64,000 nucleotides of DNA from Phanerochaete sordida (Eukaryota > Basidiomycota > Agaricomycetes > Polyporales > Phanerochaetaceae). Positions 1-10,071 of the stretch are shown here, one piece after another. Each line of letters starts with the position of its first letter. Position 1 is the first letter of the stretch. The notes beneath the pieces are model-generated. The model saw only the letters and a program-made list of their open reading frames with translations, had not been told where the DNA came from and ran no database searches. The DNA lies in assembly GCA_019973155.2 (NCBI GenBank), contig BPQB01000001.1, forward strand, positions 1,116,001-1,180,000. The letters are read 5' to 3'. A program made the position numbers and the translations under genes.

Positions 1-1
1 T

Positions 2-1399
2 AAGCTGTACGACAACTTCCTAGCATACATCGAAACCGCCAAGGACGACAAGTCATCCACACCGTCTGATCGAGTTCACTATTCCGTTCCGGTCTTCCAT
101 TACTTCACTGTCCTCCGCAAGGCTGGGCTATACGAACGGCTCTTCGAAGTGTACAACCTCTTGGAAGCAGAAGGCTCCGAGCTCCTGACGCCCCAGGTGT
201 ACAGCTCTATGTTTGCACATCTATCTCACAGAAAGGCGTTGCCCTCTGGCATGGAAGGCGATGTACGTCACAAGAGCGCGTCGGATGCAAGGCTGATCTG
301 GCGACAAATGCTTCGGACCTTCGCTAAAACTGGATATGAAGCCGACGCCATCCTAATCACCCATCTCATTTTCTGCCTTTCGCGTGGCCGACCTGCCGAC
401 CAACTCTTTGCGTTTGATATCGTTCGCGACTATTTGGGCCTCGTTCCGCCTGGGGAGCCTGCAGTACAGTCCAAGATTCCTATGCACCCTTACGCCTTCG
501 TATCCGTGCTCGAGCTCTGCATGGCGAGCAAGAAGTATGCTCTCTGCATACATTACACTCTGCAGATGATGGAACGAGAACCCGAGATGGTCGACGCCAG
601 AACCTGCGAGGTTGCGCTCCGCGCGCTCGCGTCGCGGTCGTCCATGGGTACGATGGCCGAGGCGTCGCAGGCCCTCGAGATCGTCGAGTTCCTGCTCCGC
701 GAGGCCGCGCTCAGCAAGCATCGCTCGGCGCAGCTCTGGCCGACGCCAAGCATATACCGGGCCGCGCTGGCTGTCTGCTGGCGCGGCGGTGACTGGGTAA
801 CAGCGACGCGGCTCTTCGAGCTCATCACGCGCATCGATGCGGATAGTTTCCTCGACGGTCAGACACCCGCCAAGCCCCCGTCCGCGCGTCCAGGCGCCGC
901 GATGGACGTGTCGAACATGTCCCTCCTCGTGCGCACCGCGCTCGCGTCGGGCGTACCTGCGCACATGCGGCAGTGCCTGCGCATGGTCGACCACATCCAG
1001 CTCCTCGACGAACTGCAGCCGGACGCGATCGCATCGAGCAACACGAAGGGCCTCAAGCTGTCGCTTGCCGAGTACAATTACTACCGCGGGCAGTACGCAT
1101 TCCGCCTCGTCAGCCTCATCAACGCGGTGTTCAAGCACAACGCGCTGGTCACGGAGGGGAAGGTTGAGGCCGGCGAGGACCAGTATGTGATACCGGAGGG
1201 GGAGCAGCGTCGCTGGCTGTCGATACGGACGGAGGTGACAGGGTACATGGAGGCGCGCCCGGGATGGAAACTCCCCACGAGCGTGCCGTTCATTGAGCGG
1301 AGCCAGCTTGGGAGCGCGGGTCAGATTGCGAAAGCGGAGGAATCTGTAGACAACGAGATGACGAACAGACATATCAAGTCTGCGCCGGCGGCGTCATAA
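2..1399 (+). CDS. Pentatricopeptide-repeat-like protein, 5' end cut
   Basis: The reading frame is already open at the first bases of the window (first residues KLYDNFLAYIE), so the true start lies upstream. About 465 residues are visible without an intron. The protein is helical, with pairs such as VFHYFTVLRKAGLYERLFEVY and PSIYRAALAVCWRGGDWVTATRLF that look like degenerate 35-residue PPR units. Proteins of this kind act in mitochondria on organellar transcripts, and that role is an inference here because the N-terminal targeting region is not in the window. The gene ends tail-to-tail with HIS6, 84 bp away. No specific orthologue is assigned. Confidence 0.7.
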   Translation, partial: KLYDNFLAYIETAKDDKSSTPSDRVHYSVPVFHYFTVLRKAGLYERLFEVYNLLEAEGSELLTPQVYSSMFAHLSHRKALPSGMEGDVRHKSASDARLIWRQMLRTFAKTGYEADAILITHLIFCLSRGRPADQLFAFDIVRDYLGLVPPGEPAVQSKIPMHPYAFVSVLELCMASKKYALCIHYTLQMMEREPEMVDARTCEVALRALASRSSMGTMAEASQALEIVEFLLREAALSKHRSAQLWPTPSIYRAALAVCWRGGDWVTATRLFELITRIDADSFLDGQTPAKPPSARPGAAMDVSNMSLLVRTALASGVPAHMRQCLRMVDHIQLLDELQPDAIASSNTKGLKLSLAEYNYYRGQYAFRLVSLINAVFKHNALVTEGKVEAGEDQYVIPEGEQRRWLSIRTEVTGYMEARPGWKLPTSVPFIERSQLGSAGQIAKAEESVDNEMTNRHIKSAPAAS

Positions 1400-1483
1400 T
1401 CGCACCATGCTTTGGTACCACCCATATATACTTTCGTATCTGTCGTACTGAGTGTGTCGTGTGATGCTCGGATCGCGAACGTT

Positions 1484-2652
1484 TTATTGCTGCGCCGCTC
1501 GCCTGGCTGCGGTATTATATGCTACCAGCTCGTCGAATTTGACGAGGCTTCCACCAAAAATATCGAGCGAGCTGGGTGAATGGTTTCGTCAAAAGCGTAG
1601 ACCAGCCTGGTGCGCAGGTCTCTCACCTGCCGTAAGTCAGATCAACTTTTCCGTCGGAGAGGATATCAACTAGTTCGAGGTCGCCGACCGCTGGACAGTC
1701 GTGATGAGCTCCAGAAGCAGCTCTGGGGGCTTGAGAGCTCACATTTTGCTCCTCCGGCATAGGTCGCAGGGATCGTAACCCACTCGCCCAGTTCTGCGGA
1801 CGTTGCAGTCAGATAGGGGCAGTACAGACATGATCAGTCGAGACGCACTTTCAACGAGGTCTTCGTCAATGCCTTGACAGAGCCCTTCAACGTCTGCAGC
1901 GTGAATCAAGAACTCGCTGCAGTAGTTTGAGAGCATGTCAAGAGACTCTATGGGCGTATGAGATCGCGGCCCGCCGCACAAGAGCTGCGCGCACCTTTGC
2001 AGACCTCCATTTCTGTGATGCGCTGCCATTTGTCCATGGCGACGAACCAACGGTCATCTCTGCGCCGGCAGCTAGGAGAAAGGTCAGATATGTCCAATCA
2101 AGCCTATGCTTTCCAGACCTTACGTCGATGACGAGCCTTTCTTTCCCCACAAGTCTAGATACCTTCTCTAGCCTCTCGGCGGAGAATTTACCGTCGGGGA
2201 ACAGGAAAGACGTCACGATGACCTAAGGAAAATAGCTAGTCAGTCGTGCACAGCTACAGGAGCTAGGGTAGAGATGGGTGACCTTGCTAGCACCGGCTTC
2301 GATCCACTCCAGGCAATTCTGGTCAGTGATACCACCGCCGACCTGGAGTCCACCTGCGAAGGTCATTGTCAAATCAACATGTCAGACGGTGGGAAGCACA
2401 GCTACCTGGCCACGCAGCCAAAGCCTGTTTCGCAGCTTCAGTGTTGCCCTTGCCGAGCATGATGACATGGCCGCCCTCGAGCCCGTGCTGCTTGTACAGC
2501 TCGGCGTAGTACGCCGGCGGCTTTGTGGCTACGAAATTCGTCTTGAGTGACTCGGGGGCGTCGGACAGCGTGCCGCCGACGATCTGCTTGACCTGGCCGT
2601 CGTGCAGGTCGATGCAGGGCTTGAAGAGCGTGCGTCTGCGTTGTGCTGCCAT
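1484..2652 (-). CDS. HIS6: Phosphoribosylformimino-AICAR ribotide isomerase (HisA/HIS6)
   Basis: This enzyme opens the ring of the ribose in 5'-ProFAR in histidine biosynthesis, a cytosolic Amadori rearrangement on a (beta/alpha)8 barrel. Eight exons can be joined in frame: the first (2406-2652) holds [18 protein letters not shown] with the catalytic-type first Asp; the second (2283-2353) holds LQVGGGI and [12 protein letters not shown]; later exons hold [62 protein letters not shown] and [20 protein letters not shown]. These follow yeast His6 order and spacing throughout, and the total of about 260 residues is normal. The end at 1484 is set by the frame after the last splice ([14 protein letters not shown] then stop). 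It is divergent from the SDR gene and convergent with the PPR gene. Confidence 0.93.
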
Positions 2653-3166
2653 GTCTACACGTCCCCAGTTTCGCAGGAACGAGGTCGAAGGACAAGCGTC
2701 GGCCGGGCTATGGCGTCAATGATCGTAGTTGCCGCATATAGGAGCGGACGGAGGCGACCCGCGTCTGGCTCCGCCGGGAGCTCTCTTGCGAGCACCTCGT
2801 CGCAGGAGCTCCGTTTCCGACACGCTCGGTGTCAGAGTCTGCAGTCATGGGGCCTATGCTGCAGTGCCTCGCGCAGATAGCGACTGCATACAGTACGTAC
2901 GAGAAGAGGGCAAGTGCTGCTCTCTAATGCGCGAGTAACGCTCGGTTACCCCGCTGGGTATACCAGGATAGAGCTTTGCGCTCAATTGACTTTCGGGACG
3001 CTTCCCCTGCCAAATACCCGCCACAGCGTAAACCTTCGCATGCAATGCCGATGTCGCTACGTACGCTCGTGGGTGAAGTGTGGGAGCGTCCCCAGGCACG
3101 GGGACCGACTGACAAATCTACACAGACATCCTTCGCCTGAGTTCCCACTTGCTTCGAATGTCTGTC

Positions 3167-3174
3167 TATAAAAA
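3167..3174 (+). promoter_or_regulatory. TATA box of the SDR gene
   Basis: TATAAAAA lies about 85 bp upstream of the ATG at 3255. It sits in the 602-bp divergent region (2653-3254) between HIS6 and the SDR gene, in which I see no other recognisable element or gene. Confidence 0.5.
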
Positions 3175-3254
3175 GTAGAGGGTTACCTGCTATCGCATCG
3201 TCGAGCAACGGCTCTCCTTTGCCCACATCCTGACACCCCACCCACGCAGAGAAC

Positions 3255-4229
3255 ATGGTTGCAACACTCGCAGGCAAGACCATCGTCGTCGTTGGAGGTA
3301 CCTCCGGCATTGGCTACGGCGTCGCGAAGGCATGCCTCCTCTCGCAGGCCGCGCGCGTCATCGTCGTGGGCACGACCCTAGAGAAGGCAACGCACACGCT
3401 CCAGCGACTGCGCGACGACGCCGCAGCGGCGGGTACCCCTGTCGCGCCGGATACGTTGGTGTCGGACGCGCTCGACGCGCACGACCTCGCGTCTGTGCGC
3501 GAGTTCTGTAAGCGTGTCGGCGAAGTCGACCACTTCGTGTGGACGAGCGGCGACGGGCTGCGCGCGGGCTTCCCACAGACCCTCAGCCTCGACGAGCACC
3601 GCGGTACGTGCCCCTGCAGTGCCCATCTGGTGCCCATGCAGCGAAGCTTATCGACCCCTAGACGCGTTCGACGTCCGCTTCTGGGGCCCAGCGCAAGCGG
3701 CGCAGTCTATCAAGATTCGCCAAGGAGGATCCATCATCCTCACCATCGGTATGCCGTCTGACGCATTGCACACTAACGAAGCTCACGTTGCGGTAGGTTC
3801 CGCCATCGAGCGTCCCCCGAAGGGATGGTCGCTCGTTGTCAGTGTTCTAGGCGCGGCTGACGCCCTCGTCCGTGGTCTCGCGGTCGACCTTGCTCCCGTT
3901 CGCGTGAACATGGTCTGCCCTGGCATCGTTGACACCGAAGTAGGTCACGAGAGAATCCGCGTCTGACAGAACGTAAGCTAAAATGAGCTCGATGCCTTAG
4001 CTTTGGAAGAACATGGATCCTGCGCAGAAGCAGGGCATGTTTGATGCTGCTGCGAAGCGTCTGCTCGTCGGACACATCGGCAGCCCCGACGAGATCGCTG
4101 AGACCTACCTGTTCTTGATGAAGTAAGTGTCTGTCGCCTGCTGCGATCAATGCACTCACCATATTATCCAGGTGTGGGTTTATTACGGGCCAACGCATTG
4201 AGGTCGACGGAGGAAACAAGCTTTCCTGA
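3255..4229 (+). CDS. Short-chain dehydrogenase/reductase-like protein, degenerate active site
   Basis: A Rossmann-fold protein of about 255 residues in five exons. The N-terminus has the nucleotide-binding pattern VVVGGTSGIGYGVAKA. Later segments are DHFVWTSGDGLRAGF, the strand GGSIILTIG, GLAVDLAPVRVNMVCPGIVDT, GSPDEIAETYLFLMK and a C-terminal ITGQRIEVDGG, all in classical SDR order. In the region where SDRs carry YxxxK the protein reads GWSLVVSVLGAAD, so both the catalytic Tyr and Lys seem to be missing. It is therefore either a non-canonical reductase or a nucleotide-binding pseudo-enzyme. Exons join at GT...AG sites (for example after SLDEHR and after LFLMK). Substrate unknown. A TATA box lies about 85 bp upstream. 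Confidence 0.85.
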
Positions 4230-4409
4230 GCAATCGTGCGTCTGACATATTCGTGAACAAGAAGCAAGAATTTGTAAGCCGTATAAATGTAGAAATATAG
4301 TCCGCTATCAGAGTTCCACTGGTAAAGAAAGCATGAAATCTTGAGCTGCGGTGCTGTCCATGTTATTCAAGCATACGTCAACAGAAGAGCATCTTCAGTC
4401 GAGCAGTGA

Positions 4410-7043
4410 TTAGACGAAGGCCTCGTCGGCCTCCTCTTCCTGCGACTCCAGTGCAGGCGGCGCCGAGACCGCTCTGTACGAGCCTTGCGCGAAGAGCCTG
4501 CGGGGCGCAGTCTCGCAGACCGGCGAGCACTGCGGCGACGCGAACGGCTGCAGCATATGCAGCTGCGGCGTGAGCGCGTCGGACTCCCCCGCGCGCGTGT
4601 ACATCACTGGCACCGGCAAGATCTGCGTCAGGGATTCGACGCGGAGGACCGGCGGCGGGGACGACGGCGCCTGGTTCGCTGAGATGCTGGGCCCGGGGCG
4701 CGTCGAGGCTGCGCTCGAGACGGCGCGCTTCTTGCGTGCGCCGCCGAGCTGCACGGCGAGGGGTGCCTTCGAGGCGCGCCGTTCGCGGGTTGATGATGTG
4801 CTCTTGGTTGCCTATGGATTAGTCAGGATCATAACAGACGATGTGTGGGGACAGCTCACCTTCTTTGCGCCTGTGCGCTTCTTCGCAGGATCGCGTTTGC
4901 CTGGAGCGGGTCGCCCGCGTTTCTTTGGTGTTTCGCGTGGGGCATCGGTTGGGGCAGCGGGGGAGCAGCTGCGACTCCTGGATCCCGAAGCTTGAGAGAA
5001 GTTTGCAGGAGACTTCGATGAAGAGACCAACGCCTGATAAACATCCGCGTTGTCTGGCCAGCGCTCTGCGAGAGGATCGCCAGGGGAAGGGGAATCGGCT
5101 GGGAGTTCGCCACTTGCAGGCTCGTTCAGGGCGTAATCATCCGGTTGTGTCTCTGAAAAGGACATTGGCGATGGGGACAGTGCTAGATATCCAACTATAG
5201 AACGATAAGTGATCAGAGCAAAGTACTAGGATTGAACCGATGGCACGCTCACCATTGCAGTCGTTGACTTTGAACATGAGACGACCCTCTTGCTGCGCTG
5301 CTCGCAAAGCACAGGCAAAATTGTTGGGCCACTCTTCTATGGCGAGGTTCAATATTGATACTTGATGCATCTCGTTGTTGAACTTACCTCGGGGAAAGAT
5401 CTTGTAGAGGTCGTCATGGCAGGCTATGGCATATTCTGCGGATGTATTCTGCACTGCTCGTCAGACTCTCGCCTCTATTTATCGCTTCGACATGTATTCA
5501 CCTCCAAAATCAAGTCCAAGAGCGTATCCAATGGATCGTCCGACTAGCCCAAAGATCGGTAAATCACTATCTCTTGCAACTGAATTATCATACCACGACA
5601 TACCTTCGTATTTGGCTCTGCTATATCGATGACTTCATAGTGTTCGCCATCGCCGGTACTACTGCTGGAGTCGTTGACCCAGATTGCTGATTTTACGAAA
5701 GCATTAATGATGGTGATACGATGTAGACGTCACACCAACCCGCAGGATCCTCTGTGTCGTCCCACCTCTGGTAGGGCAGGGGCTCAGCCTGTGCCTTTGG
5801 ATACCGCGGGCCAAAGCGGAGTAGCTTCTTCATCTTGTAGCAGCGAAGAAAGAGGCACTGGTCCTTCGTACAGTCGCCCTCGGAGCGCTTCGCGCTGGTG
5901 CGACACTGCGGCATCGTCGTCGTGCCCTCAGCGGACTGAAGCGAGAAGCTGGCGTCGACGAACGAGTTCCCCTGCGCAGAGAGCGAGAGCATGCGCGCGC
6001 CGTTCGAGCTCTCGACGGTGGCAATCGCCCAGGTGTCCGTCTTGACCCAGCCATACACAAAGACGAGGTCTTCGATCTCGAGCGAGTAGTTCTTCCCCCG
6101 CGCAAAGCTGTGCCAGGCCTTGTAGTGCTTGCTCATGTAGTTCGGGAACTCAGCGCACTGTACCACCCGCTCTTCGGTCGGCGCGGAGCCTGGCACGACG
6201 ACGGCGCCTTGGTCGCGCTCGCATTGGAATGCGTATGAGAGCTCCACCTTCTGGCTGTCAACGCGTGCGTCAGCCACCACAGAAAGCACGATCTATGAAA
6301 GGCCTTGCTCACGCGAGGGTCGCGGACGCCTGGGCCGCGACGCTATACACGCTGCGGCTGCAGATCGGAATCCCTTCTGCCAGGTAATCCGCTGTCTTGC
6401 TGAGGAAGCAGTCTTTGGCGTATTGCATAGGTGCGATACCTTCCGGGCATCCGTTTACTCTGTTCCAATCGTGCGTCTCGTCCTCGAGCGCGTTGAAAAG
6501 CCGCTTGAAGCGTCCACCGTCCATGAACCCAACGTCTCCGATCTGTACGCCTCCATTGTCTGTCAGGGATTCGGGAATCCACAGAGGCTCGCCATGGCCG
6601 AGCGGACGAAGTTCGTTGGCGTGGATGTCGTAGGCGAACATCGAGGGGGGAAGTAGGATAGAGGGTAACAAATCGTCCTCCACGTCCCCTTTATACGCTT
6701 TGAGCACATACCCCAGCGAGGTATGAGAAGGCATACCAGACCTTACCAGGTTGGACAGCATTGCGGTGCTCTGTACCACACGTGGAGACGTTGTTGGTAT
6801 CCTGGGCCATTACCACGGTACGCCATGGGGTATCGCGCACAGTACCATCCTTGCAAAGCAGCCACTCGCTATTTTCGGGCTGCGGTATCTGACCCTACAG
6901 AAGATCGGCTCATGATCCAAAGATCACATACGCCATGGGTAATGGTACGAACCAACTGTAACGGAACCCTATGCCGAGTACCCACACCAATACACCAACT
7001 TCGAGTCGAAGGCGGTGCTGTCCCTGCCTCGAGGCGTGTTCAT
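4410..7043 (-). CDS. Agaricomycete orphan protein with C-terminal AT-hook-like motif
   Basis: About ten exons join in frame to give roughly 690 residues. The N-terminal two thirds resembles a family common in Agaricomycetes that I know only as hypothetical: MFAYDIHANELRPLGHGEPLW, VQIGDVGFMDGGRFKRLFNA, LSYAFQCERDQGAVVV, HYKAWHSFARGKNYSLEIED and DQCLFLRCYKM. Then come an acidic linker (DSSSSTGDGEHYEVIDIAEP) and a helical patch (SDDPLDTLLDLILE followed by NTSAEYAIACHDDLY). The C-terminal third is disordered, with KKRGRPAPGKR, an AT-hook-like core, and an acidic tail. An upstream exon at 6747-6888 splices in phase (QP|A) onto the exon with MFAYDI. The first exon at 7043 (MNTPRGRDS) is less certain, and ATGs at 6810 or 6638 are alternatives. 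Function unknown. Confidence 0.7.
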
Positions 7044-7329
7044 GTTCACCTCTCAGGTAGCAGCGAAAGTACCTAGTGTTTCTTGCAGCAAATTACCACG
7101 CAATCTACAAGGTCGCCAACCAACCACCCGAGAATTTGCTCTGGAGGACGATGCAGAACGAGTTGAACAAGCGCGACTGCTCCCGGACGAGGCGCTTCTG
7201 AAGCGCTTACCGAGTGCGCATCCAGCTTAGGAAGGTATGCAAGATCAGCCAGGATCAGCCTCATGCGATGATTTCAAGAATGAATTTTGGTATGGTACAA
7301 TACAACTAAGTTCCAGAGGAGAGAACCGC

Positions 7330-9281
7330 CTAGTACGACATGGAGTTCTCGATGATGTGCGTGAGGTGCTCGCGGCCGTCCTCGCCCGCGACGTTGCCGA
7401 CACCGGGCGCGAGGTCGAGCACGCGCCGCTGCGGGAGCGTGCCCTCGACGAGGCGCGGGATGTCCGCGCTCGTGTAGCCGACGGCCTTGAGGCCGCGCGG
7501 GACGTTGATGCCGTCGAGGAACTGCGCGATCGCCTCGTACAGGTGCTGGCCAATCGCAGCGTCGGGGATCGACGCGATCGACGGGTCCGACGGCGTCGTG
7601 TGCTTGAAGATTGCCAGCGCCTCGCGATGCCGCGAGGGCGCGGAGGGCGCGGTGAACTGGAAGACGGCGGGGCCGGTGAGGGCGACGCTGCGAGCACGTT
7701 AGATTGAAGGAGGGGCACGAGATGCCGTGAGCACTTACGTGACACCGTGAGGAATAATGGGGTGGTCAACGTTGTAGCCAGGGTGCTTCCACTTGGGTCC
7801 AGTCTTGTTCAGGCCGGAGATCTGCGAAGGAACATGAGTGAACAACCCACGCCACATTGGTCACTAGACTTACCGGGTAACTGATACCGTGGCACAAGTG
7901 CACACCAGCGTTACCGAAACCAATACCGGCGAACGAGGATGCGAGGCTATACCGAGGTTGAGAATCTAGTCGCTCCGAACATTTGCAAGGGCAACTTACA
8001 GCATTTGCCTCATCGCCTCATGGTCAGTCTGGTCCTTTGCGACGCGAGGAAGCATCTCCACGGTGGTCTTGAGCGCCCAGATAGAGAAGACATCGGCGAC
8101 GGGGTTGCTGCCCTGGTATGCGGGACGGAGGATGGGGTTCGCCGGACGAGGCATGCGCTCGGTGTAGGGGATGGCGGTGTAGCTCTCGAGACTGTGGAAG
8201 AGGACATCCAGACCGGAGCTGATGTGCAGTTCTATGCGATCGTCAGAGTACGCCCATACAGTCGTAAAGGTAAATGCGTACCTCGCGAGCAGCTGCGGGT
8301 GTTGATAGTGTCCACAATGCCGAGCGTGGGCTTGAGCGCGCGGTTCGCAATGCCCGTCTTGAAGTTCAGGGAGGTGATGTCGAGGATGGCGGTTCCAGTC
8401 GTCTCGGAGCCAGTTCCCGCAGTCGTGGGCACGGCAATTAATGGCCTGAGCTTCTGCTCAATGGGGCGCCCCTTGCCGACGGGAGCGTTGATGAAGTCGA
8501 AGAGATCCGCATCCTTGTAGACGGTGAAGCTAACGGCGAAATGAGCTCTGTGGGGTATCGCTCCAAGCCTGGAACACTCACAGGTTGGCCGCCTTGGCGG
8601 TATCCATGACACTACCACCACCGACACTGTCAATTGGGTAAGTAAGGGAATTCTCGCTGGAGATATGTTGTGACATACGCGAGGAAATGGCTGCAGTCGT
8701 GCTGCCGCGACCAAGCGATGGCATCCCGCCAGCTGGCCTCTGTTGGCTCTGCAACAACCCGGTCGTAGATCTCGAAGGGGAGATCCTGCTCGGCCTCCAA
8801 AGCCGCCACAGCCTGATGACCCAAGGTTAACCCCATTCGGACATGCCGGCTGAGAACGCACCATCTTCATAGCAGGGAGGTTCTTAATATTGGGATCCGT
8901 GAAGACGGCGACCTGGAGGGCGAGGTGAGACCGGCTGGGGTACGCTCGTCGCGTTTGGCACCACGGACCTTTGTCGCCTTCATGTTCTTGAGGTCCATAC
9001 CGACTTCACGCGTCACGCCCTCTCCGAAACGAAGGTTCGCGGCGGCGACCTGGTCGCACACTCAGTATGACGCTGGCTGGAGCACACGGTCTACCGACCT
9101 CAAAGGCGTACTCCTTCTGGGGCGGCTTGGCGTCCACCGGCGTCGCGTACTTGCGCATCTGCTGGATGGCCTGCATGGGGTTGTGGACGCCACCGCTGCG
9201 GCAGCCGTGGCAGGGGCACGCGCTGTGCTGGACAGCGTTGAGCAGCCGCTTGATAGAGCTTCTGGATGCGGTCTTGGACAT
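7330..9281 (-). CDS. Hydroxyacid-oxoacid transhydrogenase (ADHFE1-type iron alcohol dehydrogenase)
   Basis: A mitochondrial group III iron-dependent alcohol dehydrogenase fold enzyme that in animals couples gamma-hydroxybutyrate oxidation to 2-oxoglutarate reduction. The first exon is basic and Ser/Arg rich, fitting a presequence. The matching segments in order are [47 protein letters not shown] (NAD motif), [57 protein letters not shown] (metal ligands), [32 protein letters not shown] and a C-terminal NSMSY then stop. There are around nine exons. Whether the fungal enzyme uses the same substrates is inferred from family membership only. It has a TATA box 52-59 bp upstream of its ATG. Confidence 0.92.
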
Positions 9282-9332
9282 GGCGGAGGGTGTGCAGAGA
9301 GTGGAGGAGGGCGGGGGACAGGAGGCGCAGCG

Positions 9333-9340
9333 TATTTATA
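9333..9340 (-). promoter_or_regulatory. TATA box of the transhydrogenase gene
   Basis: On the minus strand the sequence reads TATAAATA, 52-59 bp before the ATG at 9281, a spacing normal for filamentous fungi. Confidence 0.5.
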
Positions 9341-10071
9341 CCGTCATCTGGGTGCGGGCAAGGAACCGAGCCGGAAACTCCCAAGCGGATACCGGGAGGG
9401 GGGTCACGAGAACCTGGCGGCGGGCCCTTCACGTGTGCGTGTGCGGCGGCGTCAAGAGGTGTTTGGGCGTCGTCGGTGCAATGCTCGCGGGTGCCCCGTC
9501 CGAAACCGCTCGTCTTCGGACTTGACCTCGAGAGGGGTTTCCCTTTGCCGCCGCTGCTAGTCGAAAGGGGATTCGGGCTCTGGCTGACACATGAGAAGGC
9601 TGTTCATTCCATACGAAGTGGGAGAGAATATTGATAGCCATGGCATACTGCAGGGTCTTACGGTCATGGGTGACATCAGTCCAGAGTCAAGCTGGCACAC
9701 GCAGGAGCTGCCGCAGTTGCGAAGGATGTTTGCGCTCCCAGGTGGCGTTTACTTTCTCATCTGCGACGTTGCGATAGTAACAGTGCGCTGAGCGGGGTAA
9801 GACCCTTTGAAAGCGCAGTAACAAAGTTGCGCTTATCGTCGTTATGTCCGGTTCAAAGGTCTAAGATGATTAGCGTCGCGCCATCAGAACAGGCACCAGG
9901 AGCGAGTACAATGTGAGCAGGGCCCTTGCTGCAGGCCTCTGTGCTGCCTGCTCCCGCCATCGCGCTCTCTGCGCCCTGTACACTGTCCTTTCTCCTGGCG
10001 TCGCCTCAGGACACCCGTCGGTCCCTCCCTCTCCCAGTCATTCCTTCGTTCTCGGTCCGTATACCCCAATC
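9341..10071. other. Divergent intergenic region
   Basis: A 730-bp spacer between the divergently transcribed transhydrogenase and aspartic protease genes. Both promoters must lie here. I see a pyrimidine-rich stretch just before the protease ATG (CCCTCCCTCTCCC) but no RNA gene or convincing reading frame. Confidence 0.4.

Noticed and set aside
353..1372. A 339-codon open frame antisense to the PPR gene
   Set aside because: It mirrors the GC-biased codon positions of the sense gene, whose helical repeat pattern is convincing.
7060..7215. Protein-like plus-strand patch AIYKVANQPPENLLWRTMQN
   Set aside because: The neighbouring patches could not be joined to it by an in-phase splice, and the opposite strand probably carries the promoter and first exon of the AT-hook gene. 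It may be a gene remnant, but this cannot be shown here.
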